DNA of 64,000 nucleotides, taken from contig DASQDI010000024.1 of assembly GCA_035634255.1 (NCBI GenBank), positions 1 to 64,000 of the forward strand, written 5' to 3'. Made by a program: the position numbers and the translations under genes. The stretch is from DATLMR01 sp035634255 (GTDB lineage: Bacteria; Acidobacteriota; Blastocatellia; UBA7656). How positions within the stretch are numbered: position 1 is the first letter of the stretch; each line of letters starts with the position of its first letter. A model generated the notes under the pieces. That model was given only the letters and a program-made list of their open reading frames with translations, did not search any database and was not told where the DNA came from. Positions 43,001 to 50,946 of this stretch are shown in pieces.

Positions 43001-44886
43001 TTGGGGTCGCCGTTCTGCGAGAGCACTCTCGCGGCGACGGGGTCGTTGAGCAGGGCCGGCTCGATTGCCGCCGGGCCATCCACCACGGTCGAGTTCAGGA
43101 TGCGGTGGCGCGGAAGGCCGCCGTCCCGCTCGATGTCGCTAGGGGCCTGCGGCGGGCGGTTGCCCGCTATCTGGTTGAGGTCGTCTCCCGGCTTCACGCC
43201 GATGTAGAACGGGAAGCCCTTGAACTCTTCCGTCGGCATCGGGGGCAGGCCGAGCGCGAACTTGGTGCCCGCGCTGTTCCTGACTGACGCATTCGGGATG
43301 GGAATGACGGCCGGGTTGGGGGTGCCGCCGGCTATCTCGCCGTCGGGCAGCTTGCGGTCCGCGGTCCCGGCTTCGAACACGTCGTGGACGCGCCAGAGTT
43401 CCCACATGCCCTGCGCGAAGTGCGGGTAGAGGTGGCAGTGGAAGATCGAGTCGCCGGGGGTGAAGTTGCGGTTGCCCGACCCCCCGTAATTTATCTCGTA
43501 GGTGAACGCGCTACCGGGCGAGATCGTCTGCGAATCGAGGTAAGTCGAGTTCTGGTCGCGCGGGCTCTGTAGCCACTGGTGCGCGTGGAGGTGGAACACG
43601 TGCGTCTCGGCCCCGATGTGGATGTTGCGGAAGCGGACGGCTTCGCCCAGGTACGAGTGGTGCACGTTCGACGGGTCGTCGGGGTAGAGCGCCTCGACGG
43701 CCTTGCCCGTGCCGGGGTCCTTGCGGACGATCATGGCCGGGTCGTTGTTGGCCCACGATTCGAGGAAGAACTCCTCGAACTTGCACTCGCCGCAGTCGGC
43801 CGCGGGGCCGACGCCCTTGCGGTTGGCGACGACTATCGAGCCCATAGCGCCCGACCCGTAGTTGATGGCGAACCCGTCGCGCGCGCCGTGCATCAGCTCC
43901 GCGTCGAGCTCGGGGAATGCCTGTATGGCCTTTATCTCGTCATGGAAAAGGACGGTGAACTCGCGGAAAGGGATGCCGCAGGTGCTCGACGGGGGGGCGG
44001 TGCTGCAATCCTCGTCGAGGACCCCGTCGTCGTCGGTGACTATCGCGTTCAGGTCCGTGTGAACTATCTCGTTGGACGAGTTGAGCATCTTCAGCAGAGG
44101 GGTGCCGTCGGCGTCAACCGCGTTGTAGTTGATCTTGGGAGTCCCGTTCGGGTTGACGTCGGCAGACCCGTCGCCCTTCTTGACGGTCGCGGTCTGAAGC
44201 TTCTCGCCGGTCGTCTGCGAGCGGTACCACTTCGAGTTCTTCGGCTCGACGTTGACCGACCCGAACAGGCCGAGGCCCGGCTGCCCGCCGTCGCCTTCGC
44301 CGCCGGCATTCGCGCCCATCGAATAGAGCATGTACTGGCCCTGCTTCGCCGCGTACCATGTGTAGACTTTGGTCTGCCCAGGAGAGGCGAGCGACGAGGG
44401 GTTCTGCCCCACGTTCGCGCCATCCGACGCGATGCCGCCGACGTAGTCGAGACCGTTCACGTGCATCGAAGCGTTGCGCGTGGCGGTGCTGTCGACGGAC
44501 ACGTTGGGGTCGGAGCTGCTCGGAGGTGTGGGGTTGAGCAGGTTCGTGAAGGTGACCTGAAGGCAGTCGCCTTCGTTGACGCGCAGTACAATCGGGCGCG
44601 GCCGCTTGTCCCCTCTGAGTTGTACGTTACCGGGAGAGATGCCCGCGGACGAATCTATCGGTACGATGTCCCGGCGCAGAGCATATAACATCCCGGCAGG
44701 ATTGAAAGCCCCAAAGCGGTTGTAGGTTATAACCTGGTCTATGGCTACGACATCAGCCTTTATGGTCGCGTTGCAAGTGGGTTGCTGCGCGGAGGCCACC
44801 CCCGCTAACAACGTCACCATACTGACCAGTGTTAAGAGCCCACTGAGCCTGGGGTACCCGTTACGCCTTTTATGTAATTGGCCCAT
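40060..44886 (-). CDS. giant exported multicopper oxidase (MnxG-like size), 1608 aa
   Basis: 1608 aa with signal peptide (basic start, MVTLLAGVASA). The length implies several cupredoxin domains. Copper motifs are visible: HLHAH at H432-H436, then HCHLYPHFAQGMW at 483-495, giving type 2/3 His483/His485, type 1 Cys484, His489 and axial Met494. A second His-rich set is THDH (H911, H913) and SHQHHG (H919-H922), with GQHIHLVKF between. Further HGFNMHG and HAFTVFGHNW motifs lie in the later thirds. Ordinary laccases are 400-600 aa; very large members such as the Mn(II) oxidase MnxG exceed 1000. The substrate here is unknown. GAGGAG lies upstream of ATG 44886. Neighbouring Sco genes fit copper loading. 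Confidence 0.88.
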   Translation of the reverse strand: MGQLHKRRNGYPRLSGLLTLVSMVTLLAGVASAQQPTCNATIKADVVAIDQVITYNRFGAFNPAGMLYALRRDIVPIDSSAGISPGNVQLRGDKRPRPIVLRVNEGDCLQVTFTNLLNPTPPSSSDPNVSVDSTATRNASMHVNGLDYVGGIASDGANVGQNPSSLASPGQTKVYTWYAAKQGQYMLYSMGANAGGEGDGGQPGLGLFGSVNVEPKNSKWYRSQTTGEKLQTATVKKGDGSADVNPNGTPKINYNAVDADGTPLLKMLNSSNEIVHTDLNAIVTDDDGVLDEDCSTAPPSSTCGIPFREFTVLFHDEIKAIQAFPELDAELMHGARDGFAINYGSGAMGSIVVANRKGVGPAADCGECKFEEFFLESWANNDPAMIVRKDPGTGKAVEALYPDDPSNVHHSYLGEAVRFRNIHIGAETHVFHLHAHQWLQSPRDQNSTYLDSQTISPGSAFTYEINYGGSGNRNFTPGDSIFHCHLYPHFAQGMWELWRVHDVFEAGTADRKLPDGEIAGGTPNPAVIPIPNASVRNSAGTKFALGLPPMPTEEFKGFPFYIGVKPGDDLNQIAGNRPPQAPSDIERDGGLPRHRILNSTVVDGPAAIEPALLNDPVAARVLSQNGDPNLLAFARKLVTADLEILPADGTAIEKKAIDFHAGVGAAPFTTQYDWPAKAYPSYTATGAPGLFLVNGRPAKPGAPFADPCPDTFKIGSSTRNVSTRNYRGAYIEFDMTVNTKGWHDRQARIMTLEQDALPTLNGTRTPEPLFFRANSGECITFAATNLIPHVLNLDDFQVFTPTDTIGQHIHLVKFDVTASDGAGNGWNYEDGTFSPGEVQERIEANNAFQHAKGGSQILHPVANPLFGEGPDHDGNGVGDWLGAQTTIQRWWADPLLNKAGQDRTIRTVFTHDHFGPSSHQHHGFYGALVIEPTDSQWKALDGSALGGRLDGGPTTYAANIITPDQSKSYREFNLAFADFGIVYRPDLTPVNPPGRKETDLPIAIEPTPIPLPEIISAADPGTQLVNYRNEPIPLRIGQDSGGTFTQKIGAAGDMANVFDSKTHGDPFTPLLRAYEGDRVQIRLIQGAQEEQHGFNMHGVKWLFEPGTPGQPTPNNSGWRNGQQIGISEHFEFVLDGVLGQNNNAGEKKVDYLYSSASTDNLWDGQWGLMRAFQGAQPGLAYLPNNLDGTAKSSPQTCPQGSPFREFFVEAWAARDLLPGGALVYNQRFNITDPNAILFVESSDVAALRAGTRKPEPLILRAAAGDCINVTLRNKLPNVLPEQDSWNMVPMIVNGFNFNQVKASNRVGLHPQLLAFNPQLNDGANVGFNEDSTIGPGQSFTYIWYAGDRKVSAQGKPVGVPIEFGATALKDMGDVIKHSSHGAIGQLIIEPQGATWTTVGNSKATADVKNAAGTLLFREFSVQYQDDLSLRLNGQVLKNIVEADDSEDSGMKAFNYRTEPFWARLDFPIDLGLEDQNQKDFSNVLSSTANNPGCGGACGDPETPIFTAKAGTPVRFRVTQSAGHPRQHAFTVFGHNWQFEPWQNNSTVLGFNPLTFDIGSEGGITPMRHFNILTTAGGRMKITGDFLYRSQEAFQFSGGGLWGIFRVTP

Positions 44887-45130
44887 TGGTTCTCGTCGCT
44901 CCTCTGTGGTAGTTGGGAATGATTAATTCCTTTGAGGCCGGGTGAGGGCGCACAATCCCTGTAAGCCACAGGAATATCCCCTGTGCAATCACGCACACCC
45001 GGCCGTTTTTGACTGCGAGCGCGACCTCGAAGGCCGCGCGTTATCTGTGAAAGCTCAACAAATATTAGAAAGCCTGAATGGGTCTCCCCGGAATCAAACC
45101 TCGATCCCGGAATGAACTGCATCCGTCAGG

Positions 45131-45150
45131 TCAATCACGTTAATGATTGA
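45131..45150. promoter_or_regulatory. palindrome upstream of the multicopper oxidase gene
   Basis: TCAATCA-CGTTAA-TGATTGA is an exact 7-base inverted repeat about 245 bases upstream of ATG 44886. TTGACC overlaps its minus-strand edge but no good -10 follows. Two hairpins, GGCGCTC/GAGCGCC (45155-45176) and GACGGCCC/GGGCCGTC (45275-45302), lie nearby. The 612-base gap (44887-45498) otherwise shows no supported ORF. The palindrome may be a regulator site, and the hairpins may end the leftward response regulator transcript. Confidence 0.4.
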
Positions 45151-45498
45151 GTCTGGCGCTCAGGGCCATGAGCGCCGGCTAGACGGCAGGTGTAAGAGCA
45201 ACGGGCGTGCCCGGAAGTGAGCCCGATGACAGAATCGTTGAAAACAGGCCGAAAATCTCAACTTTTGCCTCTCAGACGGCCCGCCGGGGGGCGAGGGCCG
45301 TCACGGGCGTGTTTCAGCGTGTGTCACTTTTTTCCGGGAGTGATTCATCCGCAAACAAGGGAGGTGATGTCCCCGACCGCGACCTATGACCCTAAACAAC
45401 GCCCCGCGACCATGGCGCACCTCTGCCCGAGGTGATCGCGCCTCACCCCTTTTCGGTAAAGTCTCTGTCGCCGGCTCGGGCCGTAGGTTTGATTTTTA

Positions 45499-45909
45499 TT
45501 ACGAGTCGGGCGCGGCCATTTTTCTGAGGAGCCCCTGATCGATGAGGCTGAGCACTTCGGATGGGTAGAAGGGTTTCGGCAGCACGTCGAGCGCCCCGAG
45601 CCTGATCGACTCGGCCACGACCTCGGGGGTGCTGTGCGCGCTTATGACGATGACTACGCTGTCGGGGGCCCCCGCGATCACGTGCCCCAGCACGTCGAGG
45701 CCGGACATGTCCGGCAGCCGGAGGTCCGTGATCACGACATCGAATTTGCTTTCGTTGGCCCGCTTTATCCCATCGCGCCCGTTAAGCGCGACGGAAACTT
45801 CGTAGCCGCTGTCTTTCAATATGATCTCCAGAGCATCGGCTACGCTCGGCTCGTCGTCTATAACAAGGATGGCGGTCATACAAAGCAATGCCTCCCGGAG
45901 TAACCCCAT
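45499..45909 (-). CDS. single-domain response regulator (receiver only)
   Basis: 136 aa; an internal ATG at 45879 (MTAILVIDDE) is the start expected from receiver alignments, but the ATG at 45909 has AGGAC five bases before it. The receiver domain has IDDE near the start, phosphoacceptor D62 in DVVITDLRLPDMSG, a Ser in VVIVISAHS and Lys-Pro in VLPKPFYP. There is no output domain, so it acts by protein-protein or phosphorelay contact. It is separated by about 420 bases from the histidine kinase operon and may be expressed separately. Confidence 0.9.
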   Translation of the reverse strand: MGLLREALLCMTAILVIDDEPSVADALEIILKDSGYEVSVALNGRDGIKRANESKFDVVITDLRLPDMSGLDVLGHVIAGAPDSVVIVISAHSTPEVVAESIRLGALDVLPKPFYPSEVLSLIDQGLLRKMAAPDS

Positions 45910-46059
45910 GGCTGGTCCTGTCCTTCCGTAATAAGATCCAGGGTTTTAAGCTCTCTGCCCTTTGTTACGATGCTAGAGTGTAAGAACCCTCTGCCTGCCG
46001 AGGCTTCCTTATGAGTGGGGACAAAGGAGGCCGCGACAGGACGTCATTTGATGTAAAGA

Positions 46060-46102
46060 TGGGGCCGTCTTTATAGATGAAATGATATGATAGACGGCCC
46101 CA
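46060..46102 (-). terminator. hairpin after the NtrC-like regulator gene
   Basis: TGGGGCCGTCT (46060-46070) pairs exactly with AGACGGCCCCA (46092-46102), leaving a 21-base loop. The leftward RNA continues ATCTTTAC. It lies in the 420-base gap between two leftward regulator genes, which is otherwise without a supported ORF or clear promoter. Confidence 0.5.
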
Positions 46103-46329
46103 CCTCTATAATTTCAATGCCGCTGCTTCGGGGAGTACGAATAAACAATTTGCAACTGTTATGCCGCCGCCCATCCCAGCCCGTTCGCGCTCCGTCGCGC
46201 GCGCGAGCGCCCGTCGGAGGCCATTTCTGCTATGAGTTGAGGCGGATTCGGCCCGGAGCCGAAGAGGTGGGCCCGCGTTCATTCCGCTTTCCCGCTGTTT
46301 CGTATTGCGAAATATTTCCCGACAATGTC

Positions 46330-47727
46330 TTATTCCGCGACATCCGCTTCCGAGACGTCCGCGTCGGCGTACCCCTTCAGCCCGAACCTCTTCAGCTTGC
46401 GGTAAAGGGTCGGCCGGTGCAGGTTGAGGATCTGCGCGGTCTTCTTGACGTTGCCGCCGGTCCGCTCAAGCGTCTGCTCGATTGCCTCGCGCTCGATCTC
46501 TTCGAGCGTCAGGTACGGGGGGATCTCGCAGCGGAAGTGCTCGCGGTCGGACAGTTGTATGTGCTCGGGGAGATTCTCCGGCACGATCTGATCACCCTGG
46601 CAGAACAGGACCGCGCGCTCGATGACGCTCTCAAGCTCGCGCACGTTGCCGGGCCAGTCGTACCTGCTCAGGAGCGAGAAGGCCGCGTGGCTGACCCCCC
46701 GGATGTTCTTGCCGTACTTCTCGCCGTAACGTTGCAGGAATTTTTCCGCCAGCAGGGGGAGGTCGTCGAGCCGCTCCCTCAGGGGGGGCACCTTGATCTT
46801 GATCGTGCTGATCCTGAAGTAGAGGTCTTCGCGGAGGATGCCCTCCTGCATGGCCCGCGTGGTGTCGCGGTTGGTGGCGGCGATGAGGCGAAAATCGATG
46901 TCGATGAATTGCTCGTCGCCCAGCCTCCTCAGCTTGCGCTCCTGAAGGACGCGCAGCAGTTTCGTCTGGAGGTGGACCGGCATTTCGCCGATCTCGTCGA
47001 GCAGTAGCGTCCCTCCGCGCGCCGCTTCGATCAGGCCGCGCTTGTCGCGGTCGGCCCCCGTGAACGCGCCTTTCCGGTACCCGAACAACTCGGACTCGAT
47101 CAGGTCCCGCGGGATGGCGGCGCAATTGATGGGGACGAACGGGCCTGAAGCCCGCCCGCTGTTCATGTGGAAGGCGGTCGCGATCAACTCCTTCCCCGTC
47201 CCGCTCTCCCCCTCGACGAGGACGGACGCCTCCGACCGCGCGGTCGCGCGGATCGTCTCGTATATCTGGAACATCTTCGGGGTGCGCCCGACGATCCCGA
47301 ACGCCGCATTCTCGGCGGAGAGCGTCTGCTTGAGCTTGCTGTTCTCGCGCTTGATGGAGATCAGTTGCAGCGCCCGCTCCGTCAGCATCACGAGCTGGTC
47401 CGGCGTGAAGGGTTTCTCGAGGTAGTAGTACGCCCCCTTCTTTATCGCCTCAATCGTCACGTCGAGCGACCCGTGCGCGGTCATCAAAACGACCTCGGTG
47501 TCGGGGCTCTTCTCCTTGATCCGCGTGAGGAGGTCGATGCCGCTGGCGTCGGGCAGCCTCAGGTCGGTGAAGACGAGGTCGAAGGCGGAGCCGTCGAGCC
47601 GGGCCGAGGCCTCGCTCACGGTCTTCGCCGTCTTCACTTCCAGCCCGTGATCGGCGAGTATGATTTCGAAAGCATCGGTGATGCTCTGTTCATCGTCGAC
47701 AACCAGGATTTTTCCCGTGGGGCTCAT
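46330..47727 (-). CDS. NtrC-family sigma54-dependent response regulator
   Basis: 465 aa. A receiver domain (residues 5-118, D55 in FDLVFTDLRLPD) is followed by an AAA+ activator domain with Walker A GESGTGKE (173-180), GAFTGA at 220-225 (sigma54 contact) and Walker B LLLDEIGE (241-248). The C-terminal Fis-type helix-turn-helix is LERTGGNVKKTAQILNLHRPTLYRKLKRFGL. It activates sigma54-RNA polymerase on phosphorylation. Its kinase partners are the next two genes upstream. I did not find a convincing -24/-12 promoter in the window, so targets are likely elsewhere. AGAAAGG precedes ATG 47727; the upstream gene ends six bases away. Confidence 0.94.
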   Translation of the reverse strand: MSPTGKILVVDDEQSITDAFEIILADHGLEVKTAKTVSEASARLDGSAFDLVFTDLRLPDASGIDLLTRIKEKSPDTEVVLMTAHGSLDVTIEAIKKGAYYYLEKPFTPDQLVMLTERALQLISIKRENSKLKQTLSAENAAFGIVGRTPKMFQIYETIRATARSEASVLVEGESGTGKELIATAFHMNSGRASGPFVPINCAAIPRDLIESELFGYRKGAFTGADRDKRGLIEAARGGTLLLDEIGEMPVHLQTKLLRVLQERKLRRLGDEQFIDIDFRLIAATNRDTTRAMQEGILREDLYFRISTIKIKVPPLRERLDDLPLLAEKFLQRYGEKYGKNIRGVSHAAFSLLSRYDWPGNVRELESVIERAVLFCQGDQIVPENLPEHIQLSDREHFRCEIPPYLTLEEIEREAIEQTLERTGGNVKKTAQILNLHRPTLYRKLKRFGLKGYADADVSEADVAE

Positions 47728-47733
47728 TCGATT

Positions 47734-49269
47734 CTACCTTTCTGCCGGAATTGCGATGTTGATGCGGGTCCCCCGGTTCACTTCCGACTCGACCGTGACC
47801 GTGCCGTCATGCATCTCCACGACCTTCAGCGCGTAAGAGAGGCCGAGGCCGAGGCCCTGGCTCTTCGTCGTGTAGAACGGCTCGAAGACGTTCTGAAGCT
47901 GCTCTGGAGTCATGCCGCACCCGTCGTCCGAAATCGTCACCTCCACAAACTGCCCCTGCTCCCGCAGGGTTACGTCCAGGTGCCCTTCCTCCGGCATGGC
48001 CTGGACGGAGTTCAGCATGAGGTTTATCAGGGTGGACCGCATGGCCGACTCGTCGACGAGGGCGAAGACCCCGCCTTCGGGCCGGTCGAAGCTCACCTTG
48101 ATCCGTTTCGCGGTCAGCTGGGCTTCGAGCAGTTGCAAAGCCTCGTTGACGAGCCCGGACAGGTCGAGCCTGCGCGGCGACAGGGTGATCCTCCGCGCGA
48201 AGTTGAGCACCTGATCGACCGTGTCGGACAGGTGGTTGATCCCTCCGATTATCTTGTCGATCAGGGCCATCTCGCTCGGGGCCAGCTTGTCGGTCACCTT
48301 CCCTTTCAGGTGGAGCGAATAAAGCCGCAGGCCCGCGAGCGGGTTCTTCACTTCGTGCGCGACCTGGGCCGCCATGCGCCCGAGCGCCGCGATCTTCTCG
48401 TTATGCGCGAGCTTGGCCTGCATCCGCTTCAGATCCTCTTCGCTCTTCCTCTGGTCGGTCAGGTCCCTGATGATGCCAAGGTGCCCGATGAGGTCGCCCC
48501 CCGGCCGGCGGATCGGCGTGATGGCAATCGAGGCGGGGAAGGCCCCGCCGTCGGCCCTGCGCAACTGCCTCTCTTCCTGATAGACCGTCAGGCCGTCCTT
48601 CTCGCCCATGAAGGTGCCCGCCCCCTCGCCCGGCTCCGGGGGGCCGTCGGCCAGCAGGGAGAGCGCCGATTTTTTGAGGGCCTCGTCGGAGCTGTAGCCG
48701 AGCATCAGCTCGGCCCCGCGGTTGAAGAGGATTATCCTGCCGGCCTCGTCGGTCGCCACGATGGCGTACTCGGTCGAGCTGTCGAGGACCACGTTGAGGA
48801 AGTTGTGCGCCTCGGCCAGCTCGCGCGTGCGCTCCCCGACGAGCGCTTCGAGCTGCTCCGCGTGCTCCTTGATCGACTTCTCCAGCCGGCTCTTTTCGTC
48901 CAGGAGCCGCTTCTTCTCGACCGCCTTGGAGACGGCCCTGAGCAGGACTTCCTTGACCACCGGCTTCGAGATGAAATCGTACGCGCCCGCCTGAACGAGG
49001 TCGGGGAGGTGCGAGACGTTGGGCTCGCCCGTGATGATTATGACGGGCACCTGGTACTCGCGGCTCTGCACCTCCCTCAGAAGGTCGATGCCGCTCTTGC
49101 GCGGCAGGAGGATGTCGACGACGGCGGCGTCGATGCCGCCCTCTTCCAGCAGGGAGATGGCCCCGTAATAATCCTCGGCCGAGACCGTCTCGTACCCCTC
49201 GCGCTTCAGGAGCTCCGACATGGTCCACCGGATGTTGGGCTCGTCGTCAACCAGCAATACTTTCGGCAT
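47734..49269 (-). CDS. hybrid sensor: receiver, PAS and histidine kinase
   Basis: 511 aa from ATG 49269 (a GTG two codons upstream is possible). An N-terminal receiver domain (D52 in DAAVVDILLPRKSG) precedes a coiled coil, a PAS domain (about 155-270) and HisKA/HATPase modules with H305 in RMAAQVAHEVKNPLAG and the ATP-lid GLGLGLSYALKVVE. Unlike typical hybrids the receiver is N-terminal, so it is likely a phosphorelay intermediate between the membrane kinase and the NtrC-like regulator. It overlaps the upstream kinase gene by 23 bases. No membrane segment: cytosolic. Confidence 0.93.
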   Translation of the reverse strand: MPKVLLVDDEPNIRWTMSELLKREGYETVSAEDYYGAISLLEEGGIDAAVVDILLPRKSGIDLLREVQSREYQVPVIIITGEPNVSHLPDLVQAGAYDFISKPVVKEVLLRAVSKAVEKKRLLDEKSRLEKSIKEHAEQLEALVGERTRELAEAHNFLNVVLDSSTEYAIVATDEAGRIILFNRGAELMLGYSSDEALKKSALSLLADGPPEPGEGAGTFMGEKDGLTVYQEERQLRRADGGAFPASIAITPIRRPGGDLIGHLGIIRDLTDQRKSEEDLKRMQAKLAHNEKIAALGRMAAQVAHEVKNPLAGLRLYSLHLKGKVTDKLAPSEMALIDKIIGGINHLSDTVDQVLNFARRITLSPRRLDLSGLVNEALQLLEAQLTAKRIKVSFDRPEGGVFALVDESAMRSTLINLMLNSVQAMPEEGHLDVTLREQGQFVEVTISDDGCGMTPEQLQNVFEPFYTTKSQGLGLGLSYALKVVEMHDGTVTVESEVNRGTRINIAIPAER

Positions 49270-50680
49270 ATTCACTTTCCACGACCTTCGCGGCCGGCAG
49301 CTCGATGATGAATTTCGTGTAGCTTCCCTCCTCGCTCTCGACCCTTATGCTCCCCCCGTAATTCCGAATTATCCCGAAGCTGAGGCTGAGCCCGAGCCCG
49401 GTCCCCCCGCTGTCCCGCCTCGTGGTGAAGAAGGGGTCGAAGACCTTCTCGAGGTTCTCCTTCCGAATCCCGACGCCGTTGTCATGAAACTCAAGGCGCA
49501 CCTCGGGCTCGGGGCCGCGCCTCAGGTTCCGCGCCGATACCCGGAAGAGCCGGGAGTCGGAAGGCTTCGCCCGCAGGGCGTGGTGCGCGTTGCTTATCAT
49601 ATTGAGCACCACCTGCCGCAGCCTCGAAGCGTCCGCCGCCACGGGCAGCAGGTCCTCGGCGACGTCCATCTCGACCGCGATCCCGTCCTTCGCGAGCTGG
49701 TGGCCGAAGAGCGAGAACGAGTTCTCGATGCACTCGGCGATGTCGACCCTCGTGGAGTGCGGCGGGTCCTGCCGCGCGAAGGTCAGGAGGTCGCGCACGA
49801 TCCTGGCTATGCGCTCGCCTTCGTCGATGATGCCGTCGACCATGCGCTGCTCCACCTCGTTGCGGGCGATGCCGTCGTCCTTCAACAGCTGCGCGAAGTT
49901 TATTACGCAGTTGAGCGGGTTGTTGATCTCGTGGGCCACGCCCGCCGACAGCTCCCCGATGGAGGCCAGCTTCGACGCCTGATATAGCTGGCGGTGCATC
50001 TCCTGCTTCTCGCGCTCGTGCTGCTTCTGCTCCGTGAGGTCGCGGATTATCAGCACGAACAGCTTCTGCCTGCCGGTCGAGAGGAGGCTGCAAGAGACGG
50101 CCGCGGGTATGGGGGAGTCGGAGGCCGTGTGGATGGTGATCTCGCGCTCGCCCGACCACGCGCGCTCCGTCAGGTCCCTCCTGTTGCCGGAGTTGCAACT
50201 GAATATTTCGGCCAGCCCCCCCGGCGCGGGGGTTTCGCCGCACTTGAGCACTTCGCAGATGTCTCGCCCGATGAGCGAGGGCGGGGTGTACCCGAGCATC
50301 TCCCCGAATTTCTTGTTAACGTCCACCAGCTTGTGGTCCGACGCGGTCAGCACGCCCACCCCGTCGTGCGCGTGCTCGAAGATCGCGCGGTACCTCTCCT
50401 CGCTCGCCGCGATGTCCCGCTTCTGGCGGTCGACCACGCGCAGGAGCAGGGTGACGACTATCGTGTCCACGATGATCGAGATGAAGAAGTGCTCGATCCT
50501 CTGCGCCATCCTCCAGCGGTAGTCGGCGTTTCCGGGGCCGGGGTAGTTGGCCTCGAACCAGCTGTAGAGCGGCTTCATCAGCACCTGCTCCCAGGCCAGC
50601 ACCACGATCAGGGTAAGCACGACCGTCAGGGAGACGAAAAAAATGGTGAGCTTCAGGTTGTTGAGCGTCTTCATCCTCAT
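49247..50680 (-). CDS. membrane sensor histidine kinase with PAS domain
   Basis: 477 aa. Two N-terminal hydrophobic segments (LTIFFVSLTVVLTLIVVLAW and FFISIIVDTIVVTLLLRVV) flank a short extracytoplasmic loop rich in aromatic residues. A PAS domain (about 92-215) includes a Cys-containing insert (ICEVLKCGETPAPGG, then FSCNSGN). HisKA follows with H250 in SAGVAHEINNPLNC, and HATPase with DNGVGI and GGTGLGLSLS. It should sense a periplasmic or membrane signal and phosphorylate the two downstream regulators. It opens the regulatory operon, with a candidate promoter 83 bases upstream of its start. Confidence 0.93.
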   Translation of the reverse strand: MRMKTLNNLKLTIFFVSLTVVLTLIVVLAWEQVLMKPLYSWFEANYPGPGNADYRWRMAQRIEHFFISIIVDTIVVTLLLRVVDRQKRDIAASEERYRAIFEHAHDGVGVLTASDHKLVDVNKKFGEMLGYTPPSLIGRDICEVLKCGETPAPGGLAEIFSCNSGNRRDLTERAWSGEREITIHTASDSPIPAAVSCSLLSTGRQKLFVLIIRDLTEQKQHEREKQEMHRQLYQASKLASIGELSAGVAHEINNPLNCVINFAQLLKDDGIARNEVEQRMVDGIIDEGERIARIVRDLLTFARQDPPHSTRVDIAECIENSFSLFGHQLAKDGIAVEMDVAEDLLPVAADASRLRQVVLNMISNAHHALRAKPSDSRLFRVSARNLRRGPEPEVRLEFHDNGVGIRKENLEKVFDPFFTTRRDSGGTGLGLSLSFGIIRNYGGSIRVESEEGSYTKFIIELPAAKVVESEYAESIAG

Positions 50681-50762
50681 CCTTGCCTACGAAGGGAATG
50701 GGGGGCCGCCTCCACTGTCGCGGCCTCATGAAATAATAGAAGGCGTGAGGTGAGCATAAATA

Positions 50763-50792
50763 CTTATAATCCCTTTTTCTTCCCCCTTGCAA
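50763..50792 (-). promoter_or_regulatory. candidate promoter of the kinase operon
   Basis: On the minus strand TTGCAA (50792-50787), an 18-base spacer and TATAAG (50768-50763) precede ATG 50680 by about 83 bases. The spacer is A/G-rich and slightly long, so this is tentative. Confidence 0.4.
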
Positions 50793-50861
50793 AGGCCTTC
50801 GACTGGTCGCGGGTGGCATCTTCATTACGCAGGGATCGAAACGCGCGCCCGGTGCGGGCGT

Positions 50862-50893
50862 CATAAAAACGAGCCTGGGATGATTTCCCAGGC
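50862..50893 (-). terminator. rho-independent terminator of the ETF operon
   Basis: GCCTGGGA (50873-50880) and TCCCAGGC (50886-50893) form a perfect eight-base stem with a five-base loop, and the leftward RNA continues CGTTTTTATG, a clear U tract. It follows the ETF-quinone oxidoreductase stop codon at 50947 by about 50 bases, ending the fatty acid/ETF transcript. Confidence 0.8.
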
Positions 50894-50946
50894 CCGCGAA
50901 TATAACAGACTTCCCCGCCGAGGCAAACCTCGGGCAGGGATGGGCG

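Noticed and set aside
40183..43287. Long open frame of about 1000 codons on the plus strand opposite the multicopper oxidase gene
   Set aside because: It is an antisense shadow in GC-rich sequence. It has Arg/Val/Leu-rich composition with no domain, no signal peptide and no ribosome site, while the minus strand has clear copper motifs.
47167..49308. Open frame of about 700 codons opposite the regulator and kinase genes
   Set aside because: The receiver, AAA+ and HATPase motifs are on the minus strand. The plus-strand product is compositionally biased and has no matching domain.
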